Below are positions 1 to 6,018 of a stretch of 12,381 nucleotides of DNA, one piece after another. Numbering within the stretch: the stretch's first letter is position 1; each line of letters opens with the position of its first letter. The stretch is taken from positions 1 to 12,381 of the forward strand of contig WRLJ01000025.1 in NCBI GenBank assembly GCA_009777685.1. Direction: 5' to 3'. A program made the translations under genes and the position numbers. Below the pieces are notes generated by a model that made no database searches, was not told the origin of the DNA, and saw only the letters and a program-made list of their open reading frames with translations. The DNA comes from Oscillospiraceae bacterium. GTDB lineage: Bacteria; Bacillota; Clostridia; Oscillospirales; UBA929.

Positions 1-200
1 CGTTGGGGACGTTTTGCGGGACGCGGAGGGCCGCGTCCCCTACGACCGTCATTGCGGGCTTGCCCCGCAATCTCCCGGGGAATCGCTAATCTGGGGGGAT
101 TGCGGGTCAAGCCCGCAATGACGGAAATAGGGGGGTTCCGCCCCGCCCCATTCGTAGGGCGCGATGCCCGCATCGCGCCGGATTTCCATTACGCATTGCC
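1..200. repeat. Mosaic of three dispersed palindromic repeats
   Basis: Three separate palindromes lie end to end. (a) 18-39: 9-bp stem GGGACGCGG/CCGCGTCCC, recurring at 974-995 and 8405-8426. (b) 46-124: 27-base arms (46-72 and 98-124) with one mismatch around a 25-base centre, recurring at 8184-8282. (c) 158-179: GGCGCGATGC/GCATCGCGCC, recurring at 1232-1253 and in degenerate form at 8459-8480. The same elements recur in different order elsewhere in the window, so they behave as independent intergenic modules of the REP/BIME kind. Reading frames through (b) give the peptide RHCGLDPQSP, a translation artefact of this repeat and not a protein. The remaining bases 200-284 show nothing I can assign. 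Confidence 0.85.
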
Positions 201-284
201 CTAGGCTTTTCCCCGTTTTTTCTGTTGCAATCTCCGCGGCGGCATGATACACTAAGGAAAATCTCTGGCACGCGATAGGAATTA

Positions 285-344
285 CATAACGGAAAGCCCG
301 GAGGGGACGCGGGAAACGGCGTTCCCTCCGGGCTTTCCGTTATG
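285..344 (-). terminator. Long hairpin overlapping the SLOG gene stop codon
   Basis: Bases 285-305 and 324-344 form a perfect 21-bp stem, extendable by a G-U pair and two more pairs around a GC-rich centre. On the minus strand it begins inside the last codons of the SLOG gene and includes its TAA stop. It is placed as that gene's terminator, but no T-run follows on the minus strand (the next bases are TAATTCC). It could therefore also act as a 3' mRNA-stabilising structure or be another mobile palindrome. The structure is certain; the function is inferred. Confidence 0.55.
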
Positions 345-843
345 CGCTCTCCGCAGGCACGATCAGCACCTCGCGGCCCAAATCGCGGGCGTAGCGGAGG
401 GTGCTGTACGTTCCGCCGCGCAGCTGGCCGTTCCAGACGGCCACAACGACGCCCGATTGGTCAACCATCCAGCGATTGCGCAGATGCATACAGCCGGGGA
501 TGTAGGACGGCGAGAGCGTGTGCCGTTCCCCGCACCGCTCCAGAATGGCGCGGTAGCGCGCCTGCTCGCGCGGCGGCCAGCGGTCCGGCTGGCCCGGGAA
601 CGGAATCGCCGCCGCCAGCAAAACGGCGTCCGGCGGCAGCGTCTCCAGCACGGTCTCGGCGAAGATCAGGTCCGCGCCCATCGCCATCCCCGTGATAAAG
701 CGCCGGAAGCCGCGGCGGAACAGCCCCTCTACGGTCCGCCCCAGCTCCGCGCGCACGGCCAGACACCGCCCGTCGTCCTCGCGGAAGCCCCACGGCAGGC
801 TCTGCGGGCGGTGGCCCGTGATGCAGCAGGTGATATCGGTCAT
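340..843 (-). CDS. SLOG-family protein, DUF1273/YpsA-like
   Basis: A 167-residue protein resembling the DUF1273/YpsA branch of the SLOG (SMF/DprA-LOG) Rossmann-like nucleotide-binding superfamily. Visible signatures are the N-terminal CITGHRP (residues 7-13), the glycine-rich FITGMAMGADLIFAE stretch (49-63) after the second strand, and a C-terminal Asp-Gln-Ser-Gly-Val segment followed by a GGTYSTLRYA helix start. SLOG domains are known to bind nucleotides or nucleotide derivatives, often as sensors; the substrate here cannot be read. The ATG at 843 is chosen because GGGGAGGG sits seven bases upstream. Upstream in-frame starts (894 ATG, 903 TTG) lie upstream of the predicted transcription start near 878. 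The gene stands alone, divergent from the plus-strand operon. Family assignment is fairly secure; function is unknown. Confidence 0.85.
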   Translation of the reverse strand: MTDITCCITGHRPQSLPWGFREDDGRCLAVRAELGRTVEGLFRRGFRRFITGMAMGADLIFAETVLETLPPDAVLLAAAIPFPGQPDRWPPREQARYRAILERCGERHTLSPSYIPGCMHLRNRWMVDQSGVVVAVWNGQLRGGTYSTLRYARDLGREVLIVPAESA

Positions 844-884
844 GGCGGGTCCCTCCCCGTGCGCTGTGATGCGCGGCCGCCATG

Positions 885-914
885 AGTATACCATTTTGTG
901 CAAACGTTTGTCTA
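885..914 (-). promoter_or_regulatory. Promoter of the SLOG gene with a palindrome in it
   Basis: Reading the minus strand: -35 TAGACA (909-914), an 18-base spacer, then extended -10 TGG-TATACT (hexamer at 885-890). This predicts transcription from about 878, leaving a leader of roughly 35 bases before the ATG at 843. The perfect 10-base palindrome CAAACGTTTG (901-910) overlaps the end of the -35 and the spacer, where a repressor could bind. The promoter match is good; the operator is a guess. Confidence 0.65.
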
Positions 915-973
915 GGGCGCGCTGGAATTAATTTGCCCGCGGCGGCGGACAAGACCGTGCGACCGCTCCGTAG

Positions 974-995
974 GGGACGCGGCCCTCCGCGTCCC
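974..995. repeat. Dispersed GC palindrome, second copy
   Basis: Stem GGGACGCGG, loop CCCT, stem CCGCGTCCC. It is the same element as 18-39 and 8405-8426, here in the opposite orientation with respect to its flanking TAGGGG/CAGG bases. Confidence 0.85.
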
Positions 996-1069
996 GCAGG
1001 ATGTCTGAGCGTTTCCCGTTTGCCCGAAGTTTGCGGATCACCGGGCGTCGCGCCCTACGGCGTGTGCGG

Positions 1070-1212
1070 AACTTTGTCAATCCTCAGTTGGCTTCGCCGA
1101 CAGCTCCTTTAGGAAAGGAGCCTTGGAGACGGGCGGCCTTACAGGGCGCGCAAGCCTCCTTTCGTAAAGGAGGTGGCACGCCGTCAGGCGTGACGGAGGA
1201 TTTTAGGGCGGG
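1070..1212 (+). repeat. Two-module clostridial dispersed repeat, left copy
   Basis: Module A (1070-1122) carries the hairpin GCTCCTTT/AAAGGAGC, and module B (1151-1212) carries the hairpins CCTCCTTT/AAAGGAGG and CACGCC/GGCGTG. Both recur on the opposite strand at 7433-7485 and 7511-7572. Module A matches in 51 of 53 bases and module B in 60 of 62, with a differing 25-28 base join. The two copies form a long inverted repeat around the seven-gene operon. Confidence 0.9.
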
Positions 1213-1231
1213 TTGCGCGCTTGGCAAACAC

Positions 1232-1253
1232 GGCGCGATGCGGGCATCGCGCC
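1232..1253. repeat. Dispersed GCGCGATGC palindrome
   Basis: Perfect 10-bp arms GGCGCGATGC and GCATCGCGCC around GG. This is the same element as 158-179, in reverse orientation. Confidence 0.8.
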
Positions 1254-1312
1254 CTACGGACGGGATATCAGGGCAGAGTAAAGGCTCTTGCCCTGCCCTC
1301 CGCGCTTTTTTC

Positions 1313-1341
1313 TTGCGCCGCCCGTTAAAAGATGCTACAAT
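1313..1341 (+). promoter_or_regulatory. Candidate promoter of the seven-gene operon
   Basis: Extended -10 TGC-TACAAT (hexamer 1336-1341), preceded at 17 bases by a weak -35 TTGCGC (1313-1318). Predicted start is about 1348, giving a leader of roughly 85 bases. The leader contains the palindrome TGACCGGTCA (1360-1369), whose role is unknown. Only the -10 is convincing. Confidence 0.5.
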
Positions 1342-1432
1342 ACAACCAAGATGCCGGCTTGACCGGTCAGCGTTCCCGATCCCACATTCCGGCAGCCGCC
1401 GCAAGCGTTTGCCGCAAGGAGGGCGTTTTCCG

Positions 1433-2524
1433 ATGAAAGAAATCCTGGTCTCGCGGGCCGCGCTGAAGAACAACCTGGGCGCGGTGCGCGCCAGAGCGCC
1501 GGGGCTGACGCTGATCGGCAGCCTGCGCAGCGACGCCTACGGGCTGGGGCTGATTCCCGCCGCCCGCTTCTTGTACGACGAGGGCGTCCGCTTCTTCGCC
1601 GTGGAGAGCGCGGGCGACGCGGCGCGGCTGCGCGCGGAGGGCTTTTCGGACGTCGAGCTGCTGCTGACGCGCTCCACCTCCGACCCCGAGGAGATTGAGA
1701 CGCTGCTGGACCTCGGCGCGGCGGCCACTGTGGGCAGTCAGGAGGCCGCCGTCGCGCTGGCCGGCATCGCCGACCGCCGCGGGACCGTCGCCGAGGCGCA
1801 TGTGCGCGTCGACACCGGATGCGGCGCGTATGGCTTCGCCCCGGCGGAGGCCGACAGCATCGCCGCCGTGTTCCAATACATGAAGGGCATCGCCGTCAGC
1901 GGCCTGTACACCGTGTATGATCCCGCCGCCTCGCGCAAGGCCCGCCATATCCAGGCCCGCGCGTTCGGGGAGGTGTTGGACAAGCTCCGCGCCGCCAAGC
2001 TGGAAACGGGCCTTGTCCACGCCGCCGGGTCCTCCGTTTTGCTGACGGATCACGGCGCAAAGGACCCGCTGCCGCTGTTTGACGCCGTGCGCGTCGGCTC
2101 CGCGCTGACCGGACACATCTCCGGGCGCGTGTCCGGGCGCAAGACGGGCCTGATCCCCGCCGCCCGGCTGATCAGCCGCGTGGCGGAGGCCGGCTGGCGG
2201 CCCGCCGGGGCGAAGCCGGGCGGCAAACGCCTGAAAGCCGCCGCGCGCGTCGGCATCGTGCCCGCCGGAACCGCCGACGGGCTGGATGTGTCCGTGCCGC
2301 CCGCCTCACGGCGGGCGCTTTGGGCCGAATTCCGCCGCCGCTGGTTTTCCTCCGGCCCCGTCCTGCGTCTGGCTGACGGAAAGCGCCTGCCCTTGCTGGG
2401 ACCCGCCGGACCGGACTTCACGGCGGTGCGTATCGACCATCTGAGCGTCCAGGTGGGCGACGAGGTCTACGCCGACGTAAACCCTATATATTGTTCAGGG
2501 ATCCCCCGCCGATATACCACATGA
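1433..2524 (+). CDS. Alanine racemase-like protein lacking catalytic residues
   Basis: A 363-residue protein with the full fold-type III alanine racemase layout: N-terminal PLP barrel, then C-terminal beta domain ending in the family-typical IPRRY. Recognisable blocks are SDAYGLG (33-39), HVRVDTG, GLYTVYD, LVHAAGS, VRVGSALTG and AGTADG. Measured against Geobacillus stearothermophilus Alr, the PLP Schiff-base lysine (V-V-K-A-N-A-Y-G) is Arg32 here, and the second catalytic base, tyrosine of GYADG, is Thr280. The carboxylated lysine of KMDTGMGRLG is arginine, and the arginine of that block is alanine. A racemase of the usual mechanism is therefore unlikely; a non-catalytic or repurposed protein fits better. 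The ATG at 1433 follows AAGGAGGG at good spacing. The stop overlaps the next start as ATGA, so translation is probably coupled. Homology is confident; the inactive state is inferred. Confidence 0.85.
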   Translation: MKEILVSRAALKNNLGAVRARAPGLTLIGSLRSDAYGLGLIPAARFLYDEGVRFFAVESAGDAARLRAEGFSDVELLLTRSTSDPEEIETLLDLGAAATVGSQEAAVALAGIADRRGTVAEAHVRVDTGCGAYGFAPAEADSIAAVFQYMKGIAVSGLYTVYDPAASRKARHIQARAFGEVLDKLRAAKLETGLVHAAGSSVLLTDHGAKDPLPLFDAVRVGSALTGHISGRVSGRKTGLIPAARLISRVAEAGWRPAGAKPGGKRLKAAARVGIVPAGTADGLDVSVPPASRRALWAEFRRRWFSSGPVLRLADGKRLPLLGPAGPDFTAVRIDHLSVQVGDEVYADVNPIYCSGIPRRYTT

Positions 2525-3888
2525 TGTTTCACGTGGAACCATCGCCGCCGGAACGCGGCACGCTGACCGCCGCGCTGGAGGCCCTGTCCGGAGAGGGGTA
2601 TCACCGCTTTCACCTGCCGGGGCACAAGGGCGTTCTGCCGCCGCCGTTGGACGGCGCCGCGCGCATCGACATGACCGAATTGAGCCGCACCGGCAACCTC
2701 TACGATGGCCGGGACGGCCCGATCCGCCGCGCCGAGCGGCGGTGCGCGGACCTGTACGGCGCGGGGGATGCGCTGTTCCTGACCGGCGGCGCGACCCAGG
2801 GCGTGCTGGCCATGCTGGCGGCCTTTGCCCAGCCGACCGTCGGCTGCGAACCAACCGTTGGGGATATCGTGGCCGTTGACCGCGGCTGCCACCGCAGCGT
2901 GTACGCCGCGATGGCGCTGCTGGATTTGAAACCGCTTTATCTGACGCGGGAGCGGCTGGCCCCGTGCGGGGCCGGCGCGCCGCTGGAGCCGTCCCCGCTG
3001 CCGGAGGAAACGGCCTGCGTGGTGCTGACCTGTCCGACCTATTACGGCGTGCGTTCGCCGGACCGCGGCTGGCGCACCGTTTCCGGGCGGCCCGTTCCGG
3101 TTTTGGCGGACGCGGCGCACGGCGCGCACCTGCCGTTCCTGCCGGACGGCGCAAGCCCGCTGGAGGGCGCGCGCGCCGCCGTATGCTCGGCGCATAAGAC
3201 CCTGCCCGCGCTGGGACAGGCCGCGTTCCTGCTGCTGCGGGACGCGGGGGACGCCAGCCGGGCGCGCCAGATGACCGCGCTGTTCGGGACCGCCTCGCCG
3301 TCCTACCCGGTCATGGCCTCGATGGACGCCGCGTTTGCCGCGCTGGAGCGGGACGGGGCGGCGCGCTGGGCCGAAACCGCCGCTTATGCCGCCGAATTGC
3401 GCGCCGGATGCCGGGGGTTGCTGGCGGACGCGCCGGATGTGCCGCTGGACGCCGCGCGGCTGTGCCTGTATACCGGGAACGGCTTCCGGGACGCGGCGCG
3501 TTTGGAGCGGGAGCACGGGATTTTGTGCGAGATGGCCGACGCCGGCAGCGTCGTGTTCATCCTCACCCCCCACGACCCGCCGGAGAGCCGCTCGGCCCTG
3601 CGGCGCGCGCTGGGCGGGTTCGGAGACCTCCCTTCCCCGTATACGGGGAGGCAGCGTCCGCCGCCTCTGCCCGAACAGGCCCTCACGCTCCGCGAGGCGA
3701 TGTTCGCGCCCTGCGAGGCCGTCCGCCTGTCCGCCGCCGTAAACCGCGTCGCCGCCCGCGCGCTGGCCCCGTTCCCGCCGGGCATCCCCGTTGCGGCCCC
3801 CGGCGAGGTCATCGGCAAATTGCATATCGAAATTTTGTCTGAGTTGTGGTATGATAAAGAGGAAGAGGAAATTTGGGTAGTGGCGTAG
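2521..3888 (+). CDS. Orn/Lys/Arg decarboxylase-family PLP enzyme, YaaO-like
   Basis: A 455-residue fold-type I PLP enzyme of the Orn/Lys/Arg decarboxylase family, in the position of Bacillus subtilis yaaO. Visible are FHLPGHKG near the N-terminus, MTELSRTGNLYDG, the substrate and cofactor segment LTGGATQGVLAM, an Asp-Ala-Ala-His-Gly-Ala-His block, and the PLP-lysine motif SAHKTLPALGQ with Lys226. The catalytic machinery looks intact. The family decarboxylates basic amino acids; the true substrate cannot be read. The ATG at 2521 is chosen because it overlaps the racemase-like stop; no good Shine-Dalgarno is visible, so coupling probably drives initiation (ATG 2524 and TTG 2491 are alternatives). 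Codons 2-7 carry a parS-like site. Near residue 372 the DNA is a perfect 14-base palindrome coding for a Pro/Arg-rich linker, perhaps an absorbed repeat. Confidence 0.88.
   Translation: MMFHVEPSPPERGTLTAALEALSGEGYHRFHLPGHKGVLPPPLDGAARIDMTELSRTGNLYDGRDGPIRRAERRCADLYGAGDALFLTGGATQGVLAMLAAFAQPTVGCEPTVGDIVAVDRGCHRSVYAAMALLDLKPLYLTRERLAPCGAGAPLEPSPLPEETACVVLTCPTYYGVRSPDRGWRTVSGRPVPVLADAAHGAHLPFLPDGASPLEGARAAVCSAHKTLPALGQAAFLLLRDAGDASRARQMTALFGTASPSYPVMASMDAAFAALERDGAARWAETAAYAAELRAGCRGLLADAPDVPLDAARLCLYTGNGFRDAARLEREHGILCEMADAGSVVFILTPHDPPESRSALRRALGGFGDLPSPYTGRQRPPPLPEQALTLREAMFAPCEAVRLSAAVNRVAARALAPFPPGIPVAAPGEVIGKLHIEILSELWYDKEEEEIWVVA
2525..2540. promoter_or_regulatory. parS-like ParB (Spo0J) binding site
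   Basis: TGTTTCACGTGGAACC matches the Firmicute parS consensus TGTTTCACGTGAAACA in 14 of 16 positions. It retains the central CACGTG and the GTT/AAC half-sites. It lies inside the 5' end of the yaaO-like gene and is read as M-F-H-V-E-P. Known parS sites are nucleation points for ParB and SMC loading near oriC; the surrounding genes are origin-proximal in other Firmicutes, which supports the call. Confidence 0.75.
3635..3648. repeat. Perfect palindrome inside the decarboxylase gene
   Basis: CCCCGTATACGGGG, flanked by CCTCCCTT on the left and AGGCAG on the right. It is the only strong palindrome noticed in this coding region and encodes a low-complexity linker between the core and C-terminal domains. 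It may be a small inserted palindrome; the enzyme frame is kept. Confidence 0.6.
3847..3855 (+). promoter_or_regulatory. Possible extended -10 for darA-holB
   Basis: TGG-TATGAT (hexamer 3850-3855) lies in the last codons of the decarboxylase gene. No matching -35 hexamer is found at 16-18 bases, so this is weak. If used, transcription would start near 3862 and the leader would contain the hairpin at 3892-3933. Confidence 0.3.
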
Positions 3889-3891
3889 GAC

Positions 3892-3940
3892 CGGCGGCCT
3901 CGCAATCCCGCCTTTCCCCCGGGAAGGCCGCCGCGCTTTT
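3892..3940 (+). terminator. Terminator or attenuator between yaaO-like gene and darA
   Basis: A 9-bp GC stem CGGCGGCCT/AGGCCGCCG (3892-3900 with 3925-3933) with an inner GGG/CCC-rich loop is followed by CGCTTTTAT. This is the only sizeable gap in the operon and it separates PLP-enzyme genes from the housekeeping genes. It could reduce read-through or be an attenuator. The T-run is short, so efficiency is uncertain. Confidence 0.5.
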
Positions 3941-3968
3941 ATACGACCTTGAAAGGAGGCTGTGCGCC

Positions 3969-4292
3969 ATGAAGCTGCTGCTGGCCATTTTGAACCATGA
4001 CGACGCACATACCGTCATCAAGAAACTGACGGAGGCCGGGTTCCCCGTGACGAAGCTGGCGACCACCGGAGGCTTTTTACAAGCCGGGAACGTCACCGTC
4101 CTGCTGGGGCTGGAGGATGAAAAGGTCAGGGACGCCCTTGAGGTCATTGAGAAGTTCTCCAACTCCCGCCGTCAGATCATCCCGACCACCAGCGAGATGG
4201 GGCTGGGCTTTTATTCCGCGATGCCCGTGGAGGTCACGGTCGGCGGGGCGACGGTTTTTGTGCTGAATGTCGAGAGCTATCAGAAATACTGA
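3969..4292 (+). CDS. darA: Cyclic-di-AMP receptor DarA (PstA/YaaQ)
   Basis: A 107-residue PII-like protein, essentially the length of the known family (about 109). It starts MKLLLAI and has the highly conserved KLATTGGFL (residues 29-37) and GN-x-T (40-43) of the nucleotide-binding region, then the C-terminal VEVTVGGATVFVLNV strand pair. DarA is a trimeric cytoplasmic receptor that binds c-di-AMP in clefts between subunits; its downstream target is not well established. The ATG at 3969 follows GAAAGGAGG (3951-3959) at suitable spacing. Its 3' end overlaps the holB start by 26 bases. The gene order darA-holB-ricT is classical in Firmicutes, although yaaR, often between darA and holB, is absent. 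Confidence 0.95.
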   Translation: MKLLLAILNHDDAHTVIKKLTEAGFPVTKLATTGGFLQAGNVTVLLGLEDEKVRDALEVIEKFSNSRRQIIPTTSEMGLGFYSAMPVEVTVGGATVFVLNVESYQKY

Positions 4293-5079
4293 CCTTCCCG
4301 TTTTGGCGCAGTCCACGATCGTCGAGGGCGGCGGGCCGTCCTTGGGCCGCGTTCTGGCCGCGTCGGTCCTGTGCGGGCAGCCAATCCCCTGCCGCGCCGG
4401 GGACGACTCCCGTCCGGCGGAGGGCGGCGCGCCGCGGTGCGAGCAGTGCGCGCGCGCGATGGACGGAACCCATCCCGATTGGGTCACGCTGGACGCTTCC
4501 TCCGGCAAGGAACAGCTTGAACGTGTCCGCGCCCTGCGCGCCGCCGCGCTGACCCGCCCGTTTCTGTCGGATCGGCGCGTGTTTGTCATCGAAAACGCCG
4601 GAGGCTTGAGCGAGGCGTCGCAGAACGCGCTGCTGAAGGTGATGGAGGAGCCGCCGGAGTACGCGCGCTTCATCCTGCTGACGGCGCGCGCGGAGGCGCT
4701 GCTGCCCACGGTGCGCAGCCGGTGCGCGGTCTACCGCCTGCGGGGCGGGGAAAACATCACCCCCACACCGGACGTTTCCACGCCGGACGTTTCCACGCCG
4801 GAAGCGGGCAAACAGTCGGCGCGGCTGCTGGAAGCGCTGGATTCCGAGCTGGAAGCCTGCCGCGTGGTGGCCGGATGGACGCGGATGCCCCGCGAGGATT
4901 TCGCGCGGCTGATGGAAGCGCTGTTCGCGCGGGCGGCGGCCGCCCTAGCCGGAGGGCGGGGCGACGCGGCGCGGCTGTACCGGCTGGCCGGCGCGGCGCG
5001 TGACATTCTGGACGGCCAGGTTCGCAACGTATCGGTTTCGGCGTCCTGCGCAAAAATACTGTCGGCGCTGTATTCATGA
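4267..5079 (+). CDS. holB: DNA polymerase III delta-prime subunit (HolB), short form
   Basis: Clamp-loader delta-prime homologue. Clear family segments are DRRVFVIENAGGLSEASQNA (acidic box region), LLKVMEEPP and LLPTVRSRC with the SRC motif. It is short: 270 residues against roughly 320-330. The N-terminal region before the P-loop is abridged, and the P-loop position reads GGGPSLGR without the lysine of GPxGxGK, so ATP binding is doubtful; delta-prime need not hydrolyse ATP. The zinc cluster is also altered: Cys36, Cys42, Cys58 and Cys61 are present, but the last cysteine of the usual CxxCxxC is Ala64. A 15-base in-frame tandem repeat (4768-4797) encodes PDVST twice in a linker. The start at 4267 lies inside darA with no strong ribosome-binding site; a TTG at 4303 is possible. 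Function follows from homology and operon. Confidence 0.88.
   Translation: MSRAIRNTDLPVLAQSTIVEGGGPSLGRVLAASVLCGQPIPCRAGDDSRPAEGGAPRCEQCARAMDGTHPDWVTLDASSGKEQLERVRALRAAALTRPFLSDRRVFVIENAGGLSEASQNALLKVMEEPPEYARFILLTARAEALLPTVRSRCAVYRLRGGENITPTPDVSTPDVSTPEAGKQSARLLEALDSELEACRVVAGWTRMPREDFARLMEALFARAAAALAGGRGDAARLYRLAGAARDILDGQVRNVSVSASCAKILSALYS
4768..4797 (+). repeat. 15-base tandem repeat inside holB
   Basis: Two perfect copies of CCGGACGTTTCCACG, followed by the start of a third (CCGGA). They are in frame and add PDVST-PDVST to a linker after the SRC motif. The length is a multiple of three, so copy-number change would keep the frame. Confidence 0.9.
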
Positions 5080-5115
5080 TTTCATAGACAAAGGAAAGAA
5101 AGGACTGATCCCCCT

Positions 5116-6018
5116 TTGACCACCGTAATCGGCGTCCGTTTCCGCAAGGTCGGGCGCGTATATGACTTTGACCCCGCCGGATTTGACCTGCGGCGGGGAG
5201 ACGCTGTGATCGTCGAGACGCAGAAGGGCTTTGAGTACGGCGAGTGCGCCGGCGGGCCGCGCCAGATCGAGGACGAGCAGATCATCCCGCCGCTGCGCAA
5301 GGTCCAGCGGCTGGCCACGCCGGAGGACCGCGAGACGGTGCTGCGCTACGAGGACAAGGAGGACCAGGCCGCCGAGACCTTCCGCAAGCGCGTGGAGGCC
5401 CACGGGCTGGTGATGAAGCTGGTCGGCGTGGAATATGCCTTTGACGGCTCGCGGCTGGTGTTCTATTTCACCGCCGACGGGCGCGTGGACTTCCGCGAGC
5501 TGGTCAAGGACTTGGCCGGCTTGTTCCGGATGCGCATCGAGCTGCGTCAGGTCGGCGTGCGCGACGAGGCGAAGATGATCGGCGGCCTGGGCGTCTGCGG
5601 GCGGCCCTTCTGCTGCGCGCTGTTTCTCAGCGAGTTTGCCCCCGTGTCCATCAAGATGGCCAAGGAGCAGAACCTCTCGCTGAACCCCGCGAAGATTTCC
5701 GGCACCTGCGGGCGGCTGATGTGCTGTCTGAAGTATGAGCAGGACGCTTATGAGAGCTTGCTGGCCGCCTCGCCGCGCGCGGGCGCGGCCGTGAAGACGC
5801 CGCAGGGCGGCGGCGTCATAACCGACGTATCCCTGCTGCGCGGCACGGTTCAGGTGCGTCTGGACGACGCGCCGGAGACCACCAAGACCTTCCACACCGA
5901 CGAGGTGCGCGTGATCAAGCACACCCCCGGCCGGTCCGGGCGGGGCGCGCCCGCCGGCGGGGATGCCCTGCCGGCGCCGGAGGAGGAATCCCCCGGGCAC
6001 GACGGAGACCCGCAATGA
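5116..6018 (+). CDS. ricT: RicT/YaaT, PSP1-domain protein
   Basis: A 300-residue PSP1-domain protein matching Bacillus RicT (YaaT). Long near-invariant blocks are visible: VGRVYDFDP at the start, then IFYFTADGRVDFRELVKDLA-like sequence, RIELRQVGVRDEAKMIGG, VSIKMAKEQNLSLNP and ISGTCGRLMCCLKYE. Six cysteines stand in two clusters, C161/C166/C167 and C198/C203/C204, as in the protein that binds iron-sulphur clusters in the RicA-RicF-RicT complex. That complex works with RNase Y in mRNA maturation and affects sporulation, competence and biofilm formation in Bacillus. The start is TTG at 5116, 11 bases after AAAGGA; the next family residues TVIGVRF begin directly there. The C-terminal 30 residues are Pro/Gly-rich and variable. 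Its stop overlaps the tatD start as ATGA. Confidence 0.95.
   Translation: MTTVIGVRFRKVGRVYDFDPAGFDLRRGDAVIVETQKGFEYGECAGGPRQIEDEQIIPPLRKVQRLATPEDRETVLRYEDKEDQAAETFRKRVEAHGLVMKLVGVEYAFDGSRLVFYFTADGRVDFRELVKDLAGLFRMRIELRQVGVRDEAKMIGGLGVCGRPFCCALFLSEFAPVSIKMAKEQNLSLNPAKISGTCGRLMCCLKYEQDAYESLLAASPRAGAAVKTPQGGGVITDVSLLRGTVQVRLDDAPETTKTFHTDEVRVIKHTPGRSGRGAPAGGDALPAPEEESPGHDGDPQ

Larger units (their letters stand above)
915..1432. other. Gene-free interval of repeats and the operon leader
   Basis: This stretch has no credible gene. From left to right it holds 20-odd unassigned bases, a GC palindrome (974-995), a degenerate GCGCGA-type repeat half near 1042-1062, a two-module clostridial repeat (1070-1122 and 1151-1212), a GCGCGATGC palindrome (1232-1253), a small hairpin GGGCAG/CTGCCC (1271-1276 with 1293-1298) followed after a gap by a six-T run, and the candidate operon promoter and leader (1313-1432). 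The open frame running in from 1001 toward the racemase-like gene is repeat sequence and not an N-terminal extension. Confidence 0.75.

Noticed and set aside
49..252. Minus-strand ORF with RHCGLDPQSP
   Set aside because: Most of it is translated palindromic repeat; only about 25 codons are unique and no ribosome-binding site or homology is visible.
1001..1432. N-terminal extension of the racemase-like protein
   Set aside because: The extension is dispersed repeat DNA; a strong Shine-Dalgarno and the family N-terminus start at 1433.
2467..4008. 513-codon open frame on the minus strand
   Set aside because: It lies opposite the yaaO-like gene, is Arg/Gly/Gln-rich without any family motif, and arises from the GC-rich codon bias of the real gene.
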